A stretch of 52,042 nucleotides of DNA from Desulfobacterales bacterium (GTDB lineage Bacteria > Desulfobacterota > Desulfobacteria > Desulfobacterales > UBA11574), in assembly GCA_022340885.1 (NCBI GenBank), contig JAJDND010000078.1, positions 1 to 52,042 of the forward strand, written 5' to 3'. Both the position numbers and the translations under genes were made by a program. Position 1 is the first letter of the stretch, and every line of letters begins with the position of its first letter. This document shows, piece by piece, positions 1 through 7,215 of this stretch. The notes under the pieces are model-generated. The model saw nothing but the letters and a program-made list of their open reading frames with translations, was not told the DNA's origin and ran no database searches.

Positions 1-222
1 AAAAATAATGACAACAAGCCGGATACCACCATGACCGTTCCCCTTGGCATTGTCAAGGTGGCGTCAAAATTGGTGCCGCGAAAAGCCGTAAAGGTTCTCG
101 ACGATCTGGGTATCGATCTCAATCAAATCATCGAAATTTCCAAATCCGAAGAAGTGGTGGGAACCCTGGCCGAAATTGAGGAACATAAAAAACACAGAAA
201 GATCATCATCTCCATCGAATAA
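1..222 (+). CDS. C-terminal end of a SHOCT/YvlB-like protein (5' end outside window)
   Basis: The reading frame is open from the first base of the window, so this is probably the 3' end of a longer gene; the ATG at 31 is only an internal Met candidate. The visible tail runs from a PLGIVKVASKLVP segment through a short acidic helix (DDLGIDLNQIIEI) to EIEEHKKHRKIIISIE. This resembles the C-terminal repeat of bacterial YvlB/SHOCT-like proteins, often associated with envelope stress, but that is recalled similarity only. No catalytic residue is visible. It ends 18 nt before the next frame, so the two may be co-transcribed. Confidence 0.5.
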   Translation, partial: KNNDNKPDTTMTVPLGIVKVASKLVPRKAVKVLDDLGIDLNQIIEISKSEEVVGTLAEIEEHKKHRKIIISIE

Positions 223-240
223 ATCAAGATTTTTTAAACG

Positions 241-783
241 GTGGCTCAAGTATATGAAATCATGAAAGACCCGCTAGAAAAATCCCCGGAATTTGAAAAA
301 ATCAAAAATGATCTGTTCGATTTCGCCGTCGATCGTGAAGACATCAAATGGCTGATGGCGCGACTACCGGAAGAAGCGAACATCGAACGCAGTTCCGTCG
401 AATACGAACTTCAAATACTCAAGATCATCAGCGTTGGATGGAGCATATCGTATTGTCTGGAAGACAATCCTCTCAAGAATCCGATCCTGGAACTTTTCTG
501 GATGGCGATTTACGAATTCTCGCAGCAACTGTCCAAGACAACCAACCTGATGATCGATCAAGAGATCGACTACTTTCAGATCCTCAGGGACCGTCTCGAT
601 ATGTATCTGAACGCTTTGGCCCAAAATCCCGATACTCCGGTACCTGCCGCCGTTATCGGCCCGGAATTTGCCAGGACCTGCGGAAACGTCGATGATATTT
701 TCACCTTCATGGCTGGCTCGAAAATGTTCATTTCAGCCACCGGCCGGGTCAGAAAATACCTTGAACCAATAAAGACAGGATGA
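241..783 (+). CDS. Hypothetical helical protein, 180 aa
   Basis: I do not recognise this protein. It is predicted to be almost entirely alpha-helical and soluble, with no signal peptide or membrane segment. An aromatic-rich core (WSISYCLEDNPLKNP and ILELFWMAIYEFSQQL) lies in the middle and a DDIFTFMAGSKMF segment near the C terminus. The start is uncertain: the GTG at 241 is the first in-frame start and has no clear Shine-Dalgarno, and the ATG at 262 is no better. It ends 15 nt before a ketopantoate-reductase-like gene with a strong ribosome site (GGAGG), so the pair is probably one transcript. This is a coding call on length and codon pattern, with no function assigned. Confidence 0.65.
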   Translation: MAQVYEIMKDPLEKSPEFEKIKNDLFDFAVDREDIKWLMARLPEEANIERSSVEYELQILKIISVGWSISYCLEDNPLKNPILELFWMAIYEFSQQLSKTTNLMIDQEIDYFQILRDRLDMYLNALAQNPDTPVPAAVIGPEFARTCGNVDDIFTFMAGSKMFISATGRVRKYLEPIKTG

Positions 784-798
784 AACCAGGAGGCACAA

Positions 799-1725
799 AT
801 GAAAACAGCCATTGTGGGCATCGGCGGCGTGGGCGGATACTTTGGGGGTTTGTTGGCAAAACAATATGCTGATGATAAAGATGTCGAAATCGTATTCCTT
901 GCCAGGGGAAATCATCTCCAACAAATCAAAAAGAACGGATTAAAACTCATTACGGAAAAAGAAACGATGGTCGTCAGGCCGGATCTGGCCACCGACGATC
1001 CGTCGGGCTGCGGCGTGTTCGATTGCGTTATTTTTTGCGTCAAAGCCTATGACCTTAAAAACAGCGCCGAACGCCTGTCGCCGTCCATCGGTGAAAATAC
1101 CCGGGTTATCACCTTGCTCAACGGTGTGGACAATGCCGACAAACTGCGGGCTCTTCTCAACAAAGGAAAAATATTGAACGGATGCGTTTACATCAGCGGA
1201 CTCATCGTCCAGCCCGGCGTGGTTCAGCAAAAAGGGGCTTTAACCCGACTTTTTTTCGGAAATGGATCCGATGAAGAAATCGACGGCAAAAAGCTAGAAA
1301 CTTTTTTCAAAAAAGCAAATATCGATGCGCAATACCGAACAGACATCGAGCATATCGCGTGGGAAAAATATGTCTTCATTTCTCCCTTTGCCAGTGCAAC
1401 GACGTATCTGCAAAAAACCATGCACGGTGTCCTGGACAGTGCTGATGGAAAGGAACTTTTGGAGAGACTGCTTGCCGAAGTTCTTAGCATCGCCAAGGCA
1501 AAACAGATTGTGCTGCCGGAGAATATCAGAGACCAAATAGTAGAAAAAGTCAGCGGCTTCCCCAAGACAACCAAAACCTCCATGCAAGCGGACTTTGAAA
1601 AAGGAAGCAGAGCGGAACTCGAAACATTCACCGGATACATCGTCCGTGAAGCCCGTAAGTTTGGCATACCGGTTCCCACCCATGAACACGTTTATGATGC
1701 TTTAAAGAAACGATTGTATGGATAG
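799..1725 (+). CDS. panE: 2-dehydropantoate 2-reductase (ketopantoate reductase, PanE/ApbA family)
   Basis: Family members reduce 2-dehydropantoate to D-pantoate with NADPH in coenzyme A synthesis; paralogues act on other 2-keto acids. The N terminus carries the dinucleotide-binding glycine motif GIGGVGGYFGG (residues 7-17). It is followed by FLARGNH and CVKAYDL, typical of the first Rossmann domain, and by the helical ApbA C-terminal domain (WEKYVFISPFASATTYL, then a TSMQADFEKGSRAELETF segment typical of the family). At 308 aa it has full family length. The start has a good GGAGG site 6-10 nt upstream. Because the family has many paralogues, the precise substrate is inferred. It converges on the next gene with an 11-nt gap. 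Confidence 0.85.
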   Translation: MKTAIVGIGGVGGYFGGLLAKQYADDKDVEIVFLARGNHLQQIKKNGLKLITEKETMVVRPDLATDDPSGCGVFDCVIFCVKAYDLKNSAERLSPSIGENTRVITLLNGVDNADKLRALLNKGKILNGCVYISGLIVQPGVVQQKGALTRLFFGNGSDEEIDGKKLETFFKKANIDAQYRTDIEHIAWEKYVFISPFASATTYLQKTMHGVLDSADGKELLERLLAEVLSIAKAKQIVLPENIRDQIVEKVSGFPKTTKTSMQADFEKGSRAELETFTGYIVREARKFGIPVPTHEHVYDALKKRLYG

Positions 1726-1735
1726 GAATCTGCTT

Positions 1736-3118
1736 TCAATGGACCACGGGCTCTGAGGATTTTCCGTTTATACCGTGACGTTGTCTTTTCGGCTCTACAA
1801 TCGGATGGCTTGATTTTCCGTAATTTCTCGCCAATGATTCATATTTTGCTTTTAACAGATCGAAGCCGTTCTTTTCTTTGATTTTTTTCAAAAATTGATA
1901 AGGAAGATACCATTCTTTATGATATGAACCGATTTTTCTGAAGGTATTGATATTTTCTGCAACCAACAGGTCGAAGGCGGTTTTACTCATCCCCAAAAAA
2001 TATGCCGCCTTGTTTAGACTTACACAGCTATCCGTTTCTATATAGCATTCTTCTTTGGGGTGATATGCACGCGGTAATACAATTTTCTCAATCCGCCCCT
2101 CATCCTTGATCACCCTAGAAATGGAATAGGATTGGAGGGCAAAAAACAGTTGTTTTAACCTGGCTTTTCGATGAGATTCGGGAAGGGCTTGAAGTTCGAG
2201 TTCAGGATGATAATCGATAAATTCACGGCATTCCTCCTTAATTTTTAAAGCTCTCCAGGAAGCGATTCTTTTGAGTCTTGCCTTTTTATAATGACTCACA
2301 CTTCTTCCCAAATATTCCCTGGGATTTTTGCCGCCGTATTTTCTTAAAAATTCCAATTCCTTTTCGACCTCTGAAAAGAGGGTGAAACCCTTTCTCTTTC
2401 CGTAGATTTCTTCCCGGATTTTTTCAAGCTCGTATCGTGAACCGGAAGATAAAGCGCGCTTCGTTCTTTTTTCAAGCGCCAGCGCATCATCGAACACCTT
2501 TCTGGTGACGGTTTTCAATTCACCGTCTTCATATCGCTCAAACCATTGATTGAGTATGCGCGTCGGATTGATTTCCAGTGTATTTTCTAAAAAATCCAAT
2601 ATCGGTTTTATATCTTCATAGGGGACCCGTTCCTGTTCTTTGACAGAGAAAAGATCCTTGATCATTTCCTTGATATCGATCCGGTTCAATCCCTGTTTGG
2701 TAAATTTTCCTTCCATGGCATTTTCGATTCTTTTATCAACGGTCTGAGTCGCCTCGTTGAAAATTCTGTAATCGACTTTCTTAAAGTCTTTATCCTGGAA
2801 AAATTCCCGATAAAGATCCGCTTCCGACTCATTGGGATGCAGGTATAGCCATAATCGCACCATTTCTCTGAAAAAGGTTCCGTCAACTCTTTTTACCGCC
2901 TGATACGGGGGATCTTCGCCAAAAATTAATTTATAGTTTTCCGTGGAAATAGAGTTGATCCTCCCGTGAACCAGATTATACACCAAATCATAAGGCAATC
3001 CGATATCGTCGGCCAATTCGGACACCCTGCCGCTGGAAACCCTTTCAAGTATTTTTTGTAAAACCTTTTTGCTGAGTTCAACCCGCTGTCGCCCGGAAGA
3101 TTTTGGTTTTGAATACAT
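1736..3118 (-). CDS. Hypothetical protein with two helix-turn-helix-like segments, 460 aa
   Basis: I do not recognise this as a named family. The N terminus (about residues 18-60) reads as a helix-turn-helix (SSGRVSELADDIGLPYDLVY). It is followed by a long charged helical middle with repeated Lys/Glu-rich stretches. Near residues 375-420 an excisionase/MerR-like segment (SLNKAAYFLGMSKTAFDLLV) follows a CYIETDSCVS stretch. The C-terminal 30 residues are basic and look disordered. There are no membrane segments. It may be a DNA-binding regulator or structural DNA-binding protein. It is divergent from hisHF across a 515-nt AT-rich region and probably monocistronic. Confidence 0.7.
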   Translation of the reverse strand: MYSKPKSSGRQRVELSKKVLQKILERVSSGRVSELADDIGLPYDLVYNLVHGRINSISTENYKLIFGEDPPYQAVKRVDGTFFREMVRLWLYLHPNESEADLYREFFQDKDFKKVDYRIFNEATQTVDKRIENAMEGKFTKQGLNRIDIKEMIKDLFSVKEQERVPYEDIKPILDFLENTLEINPTRILNQWFERYEDGELKTVTRKVFDDALALEKRTKRALSSGSRYELEKIREEIYGKRKGFTLFSEVEKELEFLRKYGGKNPREYLGRSVSHYKKARLKRIASWRALKIKEECREFIDYHPELELQALPESHRKARLKQLFFALQSYSISRVIKDEGRIEKIVLPRAYHPKEECYIETDSCVSLNKAAYFLGMSKTAFDLLVAENINTFRKIGSYHKEWYLPYQFLKKIKEKNGFDLLKAKYESLARNYGKSSHPIVEPKRQRHGINGKSSEPVVH

Positions 3119-3474
3119 ACTGACGACCTCCGAACCAGAAAATGCCTTTAATGTGAATCATGGATTAATTGTCTGATTCAACAAGAAAAAAATGTTTTCT
3201 GCTCCTTTTAAAAAGCCGATTTAAAAAAATATCCAGTGGAGAAGCACGGCGCGAAATCCATCACAATCAAAATATCGCTATCAAATATTAAAATGCTCAC
3301 TTAAAGAAAAATGTCAATGATAAGGCTTCGGAACTAAAATATAATATATTGAATTTATATATAATTAGTCCTATCGGATATAGCCCTATGGATGTTTTTT
3401 AAATGATGCTTGATCACCGCGCATTTTTAAATTATTCTAAAATCAGATGATTTTAGAATCGAACCTAAAATATA
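3119..3474. other. AT-rich intergenic region upstream of the double-HTH gene
   Basis: No coding frame is supported here. The stretch is strongly AT-rich between about 3180 and 3470 and should hold the promoter of the minus-strand gene starting at 3118. It ends with a perfect 12-bp hairpin described separately, and then with palindromic element A. Confidence 0.6.
3434..3459. repeat. Perfect 12-bp inverted repeat with 2-nt spacer
   Basis: ATTCTAAAATCA (3434-3445) and TGATTTTAGAAT (3448-3459) are exact reverse complements separated by GA. No T-run follows on either strand, so it is not a canonical terminator. It lies between two divergent genes and could be a regulator binding site or a cruciform-forming sequence. 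Confidence 0.6.
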
Positions 3475-3620
3475 TAGAAGTCAACTCAAAATTAGGATTT
3501 TCGTTCGAGATCAAGGCGAGGCCGAGGGTCAACCCGCAGGCATACTCAAGTATGTCGAGGATTTGAGACGAGGGCTCAACGCCGATATCGGACGAAAAGG
3601 CTATTTGTAGATGGCTTCTA
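3475..3620. repeat. Nested palindromic element, copy A
   Basis: The ends (TAGAAG... and ...CTTCTA) form imperfect terminal inverted arms of about 30 nt. Inside lies a core with TCAAGG, then CCGCAGGCATAC and GTATGTCGAGGATT, which share most positions with copies B and C. The centre CATACTCAAGTATG is itself palindromic. The element ends 13 nt before the hisHF start codon, so it would form most of that gene's 5' untranslated region. Confidence 0.75.
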
Positions 3621-3633
3621 GCAGGAACAGCAT

Positions 3634-5211
3634 ATGATTACTTTGTTGGATTACGGTGCAGGCAATGTCAGAAGCGTCATCAACGCCGTTGAAAGTCTTG
3701 GAGAAAGGGTCAATATTGTCGACGGCCCGGATGATATTTTGTCCGCTGAAAAACTGATTTTTCCCGGCGTCGGCAATTTCGGCAGCATGATGCGAATTTT
3801 GCAGCAAAAACGCTTCATAGAACCCTTAAAAGTTTATCTGCGCTCCGGAAAGCCGTTCTTCGGTATATGCCTGGGGTTACAGGCCCTGTTTGACAAGAGC
3901 GAAGAAGCCCCTGAGCTGGATGGTTTGGGCATTCTCCCGGGATGTGTGAAAAAGTTCGACATCGATCTCTCGGTGCCGCACATCGGTTGGAACGGCCTCA
4001 ATATAAAAAAAAGGAGCCGAATATTCAATGGGTTGCGGGGAGACGAAAAGTTTTATTTCGTCCATTCTTTCTATGTTGAACCGGAAAACGATGACGTTAT
4101 TCTGACGACCACCGACTACGATGTTGAATTTACAAGCAGTATTCAGCAAGATAACATCATTGCAACACAATTCCACCCGGAAAAAAGCGGTGATCAGGGG
4201 ATATTGCTTTTAAAAAACTTTATCCGGCCGGCTCGCGACACAACCGTTTTGAATGGTGTTTCCCGAGGCACCCGGCTGGCGAAAAGAATCATTGCCTGTT
4301 TGGATGTTCGATCCAATGACCAAGGGGATCTGGTGGTCACAAAGGGGGATCGGTATGATGTCAGAGAAAAAGGCAATGTCAGGAACCTCGGAAAACCGGT
4401 GGAACTGGCCGAAAGGTATTACAAAGAAGGGGCCGACGAGATTACGTTTTTAAATATCACAGGATTCAGGGATTTTCCCCTTGTAGATATCCCGATGCTG
4501 TCGGTATTGAAACAAACCTCGAAACACGTTTTTGTCCCATTAACCATCGGCGGCGGTATTCGAGACTATGTGGATAAGGATGGAAGGAAATATACCGCCC
4601 TGGAAGTCGCCGATGCATATTTTCGGTCCGGTGCGGACAAAATTTCCATCGGCAGCGATGCGGTGATCATCGCTGAAGATTATATTAAAACAGGTCGTAT
4701 GACCGGAAAAAGTTCCATCGAACAAATATCCGAAGTCTATGGCGCCCAGGCCGTTGTCGTATCCATCGATCCGAAAAGGGTCTATGTATCTTCCCCGGAC
4801 AGCGTCGATCATCATGTCATCAAAACAGATGCCAAAGGCCCCAACGGGGAAGAATATTGCTGGTATCGATGCACGGTCAAGGGAGGCAGGGAAGACAGAG
4901 ATCTGGATGCCGTCACCCTTGCGCAAGTGTGCGAAAAGCTGGGCGCCGGAGAGATTCTCTTAAACTGTATCGATAAAGACGGTACCAATTCAGGTTATGA
5001 TATCGAGCTTGTCGATGCCGTCAAGAACGCGGTCGGCATTCCGGTTATTGCATCCAGCGGCGCCGGTACCGTGGAGCATTTTTACGAAGTGTTTACAAAA
5101 ACCAAGGTGGAATCCGCTTTGGCAGCCGGCATATTTCACAGAAAAGAAGTACCGATTGCCGCTGTAAAAGCATATTTGAAGGATAAGGTGGAAATTCGGT
5201 CAACTCAATAG
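3634..5211 (+). CDS. hisHF: Fused imidazole glycerol phosphate synthase HisH-HisF (HIS7-type)
   Basis: This 525-aa protein joins a glutamine amidotransferase and a cyclase that together make imidazole glycerol phosphate and AICAR in histidine synthesis. The glutaminase occupies about residues 1-200: nucleophile Cys79 in FGICLGLQ, and His181 and Glu183 in TQFHPEKSG. The HisF barrel begins near residue 214 with Asp224 in IIACLDV, and ends with NCIDKDGTNSG and IASSGAG. The barrel carries insertions (DLVVTKGDRYDVREKGNVRN; VYVSSPDSVDHHVIKTD; GPNGEEYCWYRCTVKGGRE) like those of fungal and plant HIS7, whereas most bacteria use two separate, shorter proteins. No other his genes are adjacent. The start ATG has a weak AGGA site 8-11 nt upstream, just after element A. 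Confidence 0.93.
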   Translation: MITLLDYGAGNVRSVINAVESLGERVNIVDGPDDILSAEKLIFPGVGNFGSMMRILQQKRFIEPLKVYLRSGKPFFGICLGLQALFDKSEEAPELDGLGILPGCVKKFDIDLSVPHIGWNGLNIKKRSRIFNGLRGDEKFYFVHSFYVEPENDDVILTTTDYDVEFTSSIQQDNIIATQFHPEKSGDQGILLLKNFIRPARDTTVLNGVSRGTRLAKRIIACLDVRSNDQGDLVVTKGDRYDVREKGNVRNLGKPVELAERYYKEGADEITFLNITGFRDFPLVDIPMLSVLKQTSKHVFVPLTIGGGIRDYVDKDGRKYTALEVADAYFRSGADKISIGSDAVIIAEDYIKTGRMTGKSSIEQISEVYGAQAVVVSIDPKRVYVSSPDSVDHHVIKTDAKGPNGEEYCWYRCTVKGGREDRDLDAVTLAQVCEKLGAGEILLNCIDKDGTNSGYDIELVDAVKNAVGIPVIASSGAGTVEHFYEVFTKTKVESALAAGIFHRKEVPIAAVKAYLKDKVEIRSTQ

Positions 5212-5214
5212 TTC

Positions 5215-5246
5215 GCCTGAACGAAATCTGCATTTTTCGTTCAGGC
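5215..5246 (+). terminator. Strong hairpin just after hisHF, possible transcript end
   Basis: GCCTGAACGAAA and TTTCGTTCAGGC form a perfect 12-bp stem with an 8-nt loop, starting 4 nt after the hisHF stop. No uridine tract follows, so it may instead protect or process the RNA 3' end. Confidence 0.45.
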
Positions 5247-5251
5247 ACTAA

Positions 5252-5394
5252 GAGACCTTTGAAAAATGTTCATTTTTGTTCAAGTTCAAGGAAGGCGAAA
5301 ATTTTAACCGCAGGAATACATTGAGTATTTCGAGGATTGAAATTTGAGCATGACGCAGAAATTGGGCAAAAAGGGACGTTTTTCAAGGGTCTCA
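5252..5394. repeat. Nested palindromic element, copy B
   Basis: The terminal arms GAGACCTTTGAAAAATGTTC and the reverse complement of GGACGTTTTTCAAGGGTCTC pair nearly perfectly. The inner part holds TTCAAGG, AACCGCAGGAATAC and GTATTTCGAGGATTGA, the family core. The inner flanks (GCGAAAATTTTAA against TTGAAATTTGAGC) form a second stem. The copy ends 18 nt before the start codon of the cytidylate-kinase-like gene. Confidence 0.8.
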
Positions 5395-5412
5395 AAATAA
5401 AGGAGACGATTT

Positions 5413-6021
5413 ATGGCGGTCATTACCATCAGCAGAGATTATGCTTCCGGCGGAAGAAAACTGGGACGAAGCCTGGCCAAGAAACTCAACTATCAATATG
5501 TCGACAAATCCTTATTTCAAAAAATCGCCGAAGATCTGGACGTATCTGAAACCAACCTGGAGTCCTTTGAAAAAAGCAGAGAGTATCGGATATCCAATGT
5601 TTTTTACAAACTTTTCAGCAGAGACTACGTAAAGCGAATTGTGGGGTATGATAAACGGATGGTCGAAGAAAAAGAATACCAGGACAGTCTGAAGCATCTT
5701 ATCCTGGAAACAGCCAAAGAAGACAACGTGGTCATTATTGGCAGGGCGGCATACTTTTTTCTAAAAGATACGCCGAATTGCTTTCATATCCGTTTGTCCG
5801 CCCCAAAGGACTCGCGAAAAAGATATGCCGTTGAGAATCTGAATATACCCGAACATCAGGCCGAAAGCGTTTTGGAAAGACGGGATATCAATTCCCTCTG
5901 GTTCCGTCGGTTGATTTGCGGAGAGGGATACGACAGCGTTTATTATTTTCATTTGATCCTGAACATGGGATTTATCCAACCCGAAAAGGCAATTGACATT
6001 ATCATAGCGTTGATTCGTTAA
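5413..6021 (+). CDS. Cytidylate kinase-like family protein
   Basis: This 202-aa protein matches the AAK2/cytidylate-kinase-like family, which shares the nucleoside monophosphate kinase fold but has a diverged P-loop. The N terminus MAVITISRDYASGGRKLGRSLA occupies the P-loop position (GGRKLGRSLA instead of the classic GxxGxGKS/T). The central VVIIGRAAYFFL strand and HIRLSAPKDSRKRYA helix fit the kinase core. The phosphate acceptor is unknown; true CMP kinases are longer and better conserved. The start has an AAGGAG site with 7-nt spacing. It converges on a small minus-strand membrane peptide gene 16 nt away. Confidence 0.8.
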   Translation: MAVITISRDYASGGRKLGRSLAKKLNYQYVDKSLFQKIAEDLDVSETNLESFEKSREYRISNVFYKLFSRDYVKRIVGYDKRMVEEKEYQDSLKHLILETAKEDNVVIIGRAAYFFLKDTPNCFHIRLSAPKDSRKRYAVENLNIPEHQAESVLERRDINSLWFRRLICGEGYDSVYYFHLILNMGFIQPEKAIDIIIALIR

Positions 6022-6037
6022 GCGTGTCGAAACATAG

Positions 6038-6133
6038 CTAGAGTCCGACAATCAATGTGCCCAAGATGGATATGACTAAAATCATGACCATCAAAACAAC
6101 GTCGAGTATTCCGTCGATAATTCGATCCAACAT
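6038..6133 (-). CDS. 31-aa hydrophobic membrane peptide
   Basis: A complete small frame with an excellent ribosome site (GGAGG, 5 nt before the ATG at 6133). The peptide begins MLDRIIDGILDVV, then continues as a single hydrophobic helix of about 20 residues (LMVMILVISILGTLIVGL) to the stop. One Arg and three Asp residues are confined to the first 11 positions. The size and one-helix design resemble small membrane toxins such as TisB, or small regulatory membrane proteins; this is inference only. It lies 27 nt downstream of the 54-aa gene on the same strand, making a two-gene micro-operon. Confidence 0.65.
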   Translation of the reverse strand: MLDRIIDGILDVVLMVMILVISILGTLIVGL

Positions 6134-6160
6134 GGTATCCTCCGTCATCTCAAACCTGAA

Positions 6161-6325
6161 TTAAAGATTGTCATAAAAAAAGTCCTGAGCTTCCTGAACC
6201 GAATCGAAAAATATCCAGTCCCGCTTAATGGTGACCCCGTTTTTTTCCCTGGTGACTTCAATCGCAGTATTTCCGTGATATTCATACTTTTCATGGTAAT
6301 CCGGATAATAGTTTTTCAGCGTCAT
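6161..6325 (-). CDS. Small soluble hypothetical protein, 54 aa
   Basis: The start is placed at the ATG at 6325 (MTLKNYYPDYH) because an AAAGGAGAGG ribosome site lies directly upstream; a longer frame from 6352 would run through that site. The protein is rich in Tyr, Asp and Glu. It has a two-strand-like centre (NTAIEVTREKNGVTIKRDWI) and an acidic C-terminal helix (DSVQEAQDFFYDNL). There are no Cys residues and no membrane segment. I do not recognise the family. A 16-bp operator-like palindrome at 6367-6382 sits about 42 bp upstream and matches a site in front of the neighbouring repressor gene. Confidence 0.7.
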   Translation of the reverse strand: MTLKNYYPDYHEKYEYHGNTAIEVTREKNGVTIKRDWIFFDSVQEAQDFFYDNL

Positions 6326-6366
6326 GGTTCCTCTCCTTTCTCGAGCGTTCATATTTATAACCTAAA

Positions 6367-6382
6367 GTTTATATTTATAAAC
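6367..6382. promoter_or_regulatory. Predicted repressor operator (micro-operon side)
   Basis: GTTTATATTTATAAAC is a dyad with perfect 7-bp arms around TT. It matches 14 of 16 bases of the site at 7171-7186 before the S24-type repressor gene. On the minus strand it lies just upstream of a TATAAAT-like -10 element, so binding would block the small-gene promoter. The assignment to this repressor is inferred from adjacency and the matched pair. Confidence 0.65.
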
Positions 6383-6404
6383 ATCAAACGCAAAAAAAAA
6401 TTTT

Positions 6405-6483
6405 AGTGCCCATCCATAAATGAGGATTATTTTTTGAGCATAAAGCTGAGACCGGGCAAAAAGACCATTTATGGATGGACACT
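6405..6483. repeat. Nested palindromic element, copy D (core deleted)
   Basis: The arms AGTGCCCATCCATAAATG and CATTTATGGATGGACACT pair over 18 bp with one mismatch. The interior GAGGATTATTTTTTGAGCAT and GGGCAAAAAGACC resemble the right half of copy B (GAGGATTGAAATTTGAGCAT, GGGCAAAAAGG), so this looks like a deletion derivative. Its right end overlaps the stop codon of the repressor gene and could serve as that gene's terminator hairpin. Confidence 0.65.
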
Positions 6484-7135
6484 ATCTGAATTCCCTGCAG
6501 ATCCAGATAACCTTTCCAATAATGCGAATGCTGTTGATCTCGTCTCCTTTAAGATATATCGGGTCATACTCTTTGTTGTCACTGTGCAAAACCAGTTTGT
6601 TGGGATGCTTTTCCAGCCGTTTAACCATGATGGTATCATCGACGCCCACAGCGTATACCGCACCCGCCAAAATATCCTTTTGAGATTCATCAATCAGTAC
6701 GGTATCGCCATTCTTTATTTCAGGTTCCATACTGTTACCGAAAATGTCCATTAAAACCATTTTGCGCATGTTTCCTTTGGTAACTAACCAGTCCTTTCGG
6801 AAGCCGTAATATCCTTTAATTTCAGATCCGATTTCAAAAGAACCGCCGCCGGCGCTTAAACGCGCTCTAACCTTCGGAATATTTTTAAAAATTGAATCGT
6901 CCGCAACAGATGCTTTTAGAAAGGTCGGACCTGAGCCTGTTTCGATCCAGTCAGGATTTAAACCGAATATGCGGTACAATTGCAGTATCCATTTATCTGG
7001 AATAGAATCTTTTTTTCGGGCTTGGGTAATCGCCGACCGGTTAATCTTCAAAGCAGATGCCAGCTCTGTTTGCGAAGCGATCCCCGTGGCATCGAAAACT
7101 CTTTGCATAAAAGATTCAAATTGATAAGTGACCAT
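6482..7135 (-). CDS. LexA/CI-type repressor with S24 peptidase domain
   Basis: This 217-aa protein has a CI-repressor-like helix-turn-helix at about residues 8-60 (IASQTELASALKINRSAITQ). A linker and a C-terminal S24 self-cleavage domain follow. Ser135 in GNSMEPEI and Lys172 in IMVKRLE form the Ser/Lys dyad, and RLSAGGGSF at 92-100 is the likely autocleavage segment (Ala95-Gly96). Such repressors are inactivated by RecA-stimulated self-cleavage during DNA damage (family knowledge). The start at 7135 has an AGAGGA site. A palindrome in its own promoter and a matching one before the adjacent micro-operon imply autoregulation and control of that operon. No phage structural genes are nearby. Confidence 0.88.
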   Translation of the reverse strand: MVTYQFESFMQRVFDATGIASQTELASALKINRSAITQARKKDSIPDKWILQLYRIFGLNPDWIETGSGPTFLKASVADDSIFKNIPKVRARLSAGGGSFEIGSEIKGYYGFRKDWLVTKGNMRKMVLMDIFGNSMEPEIKNGDTVLIDESQKDILAGAVYAVGVDDTIMVKRLEKHPNKLVLHSDNKEYDPIYLKGDEINSIRIIGKVIWICREFR

Positions 7136-7170
7136 TTCATTCCTCTGATATGACGAGTTGAAACCGATAT

Positions 7171-7186
7171 GTTTATATTACTAAAC
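7171..7186. promoter_or_regulatory. Predicted autoregulatory operator of the S24 repressor
   Basis: GTTTATATTACTAAAC lies 36 bp upstream of the repressor start codon and overlaps AT-rich promoter sequence. It shares GTTTATATT and TAAAC half-sites with the operator at 6367-6382. The outer arms GTTTA/TAAAC are perfect. Confidence 0.6.
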
Positions 7187-7215
7187 ACATCTTTTAACAT
7201 ATTGCAACAGTTTTT

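Noticed and set aside
3475-3620. Copy A as a CRISPR repeat or Rho-independent terminator
   Set aside because: The copies are single, dispersed over 10 kb and have different arms, and no T-run follows; neither explanation fits.
6482-7135. The S24 repressor as a sign of a prophage
   Set aside because: No integrase, terminase, capsid, tail or lysis genes lie nearby, and the surrounding genes are chromosomal-type.
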